Shown here: piece after piece, positions 58,601 through 64,000 of the stretch
Layout: every line of letters starts with the position of its first letter
How positions within the stretch are numbered: position 1 is the first letter of the stretch
Source of the DNA: Thamnaconus septentrionalis
Lineage: Eukaryota > Chordata > Actinopteri > Tetraodontiformes > Monacanthidae
NCBI GenBank assembly: GCA_009823395.1
Contig: CM020513.1
Coordinates: 20,276,501 to 20,340,500 of the forward strand
Direction of reading: 5' to 3'
DNA: 64,000 bases
Notes under the pieces: model-generated
The model's database searches: none
What the model was told of the DNA's origin: nothing
Seen by the model: the letters and a program-made list of their open reading frames with translations, nothing else
Program-made: the position numbers and the translations under genes

Positions 58601-64000
<5,400 letters not shown>

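Overview
The window looks like one piece of a teleost fish chromosome. Spliced vertebrate genes with short introns sit among many (CA)n, (GA)n and trinucleotide microsatellites, small TIR elements with 8-bp target duplications, and a decayed Tc1/mariner copy. There are no prokaryotic operons, rRNAs, tRNAs or CRISPR arrays. Species cannot be named from sequence alone.

Five protein-coding genes can be reconstructed exon by exon from protein similarity and GT-AG junctions. From left to right they are hipk3 (minus, 5' part only: N-terminus and N-lobe/catalytic loop of the kinase; the rest lies left of base 1), tcp11l1 (minus, complete, 9 coding exons, 500 aa), depdc7 (minus, complete, 12 coding exons, 579 aa), ccdc73 (plus, about 19 coding exons, about 929 aa) and wt1 (plus, exons 1 and 2 only; the zinc-finger exons lie right of base 64000). 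Order and orientation match human 11p13 (HIPK3-TCP11L1-DEPDC7-CCDC73-WT1), but CSTF3, QSER1, PRRG4 and EIF3M, which sit between them in human, are not seen. This fits loss of alternate genes after the teleost genome duplication.

Layout: 1-6130 hipk3 and its CpG-rich promoter; 6130-10629 intergenic plus probable tcp11l1 3' UTR; 10630-14700 tcp11l1; 15717-21080 depdc7; 21081-23081 divergent promoter region between depdc7 and ccdc73, with a CTCF-like site; 23082-36858 ccdc73, whose introns hold several transposon relics; 36859-58600 about 22 kb without a recognisable intact gene, containing dispersed repeats, an interstitial telomere-like array and a broken coding relic split by a hAT-type MITE; 58600-64000 the 5' part of wt1.

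The genes do not form a pathway; they are syntenic neighbours (a nuclear kinase, a TCP11-family protein, a DEP-domain signalling protein, a coiled-coil protein and a developmental transcription factor). The main points to check are two apparent 1-nt frame disruptions in GC-rich first coding exons (hipk3 near 2860-2882, wt1 near 59432-59436), a depdc7 splice donor that is the end of a 110-bp (CA)n tract, and the unidentified coding relic at 51942-53339. I found no convincing new biological system.
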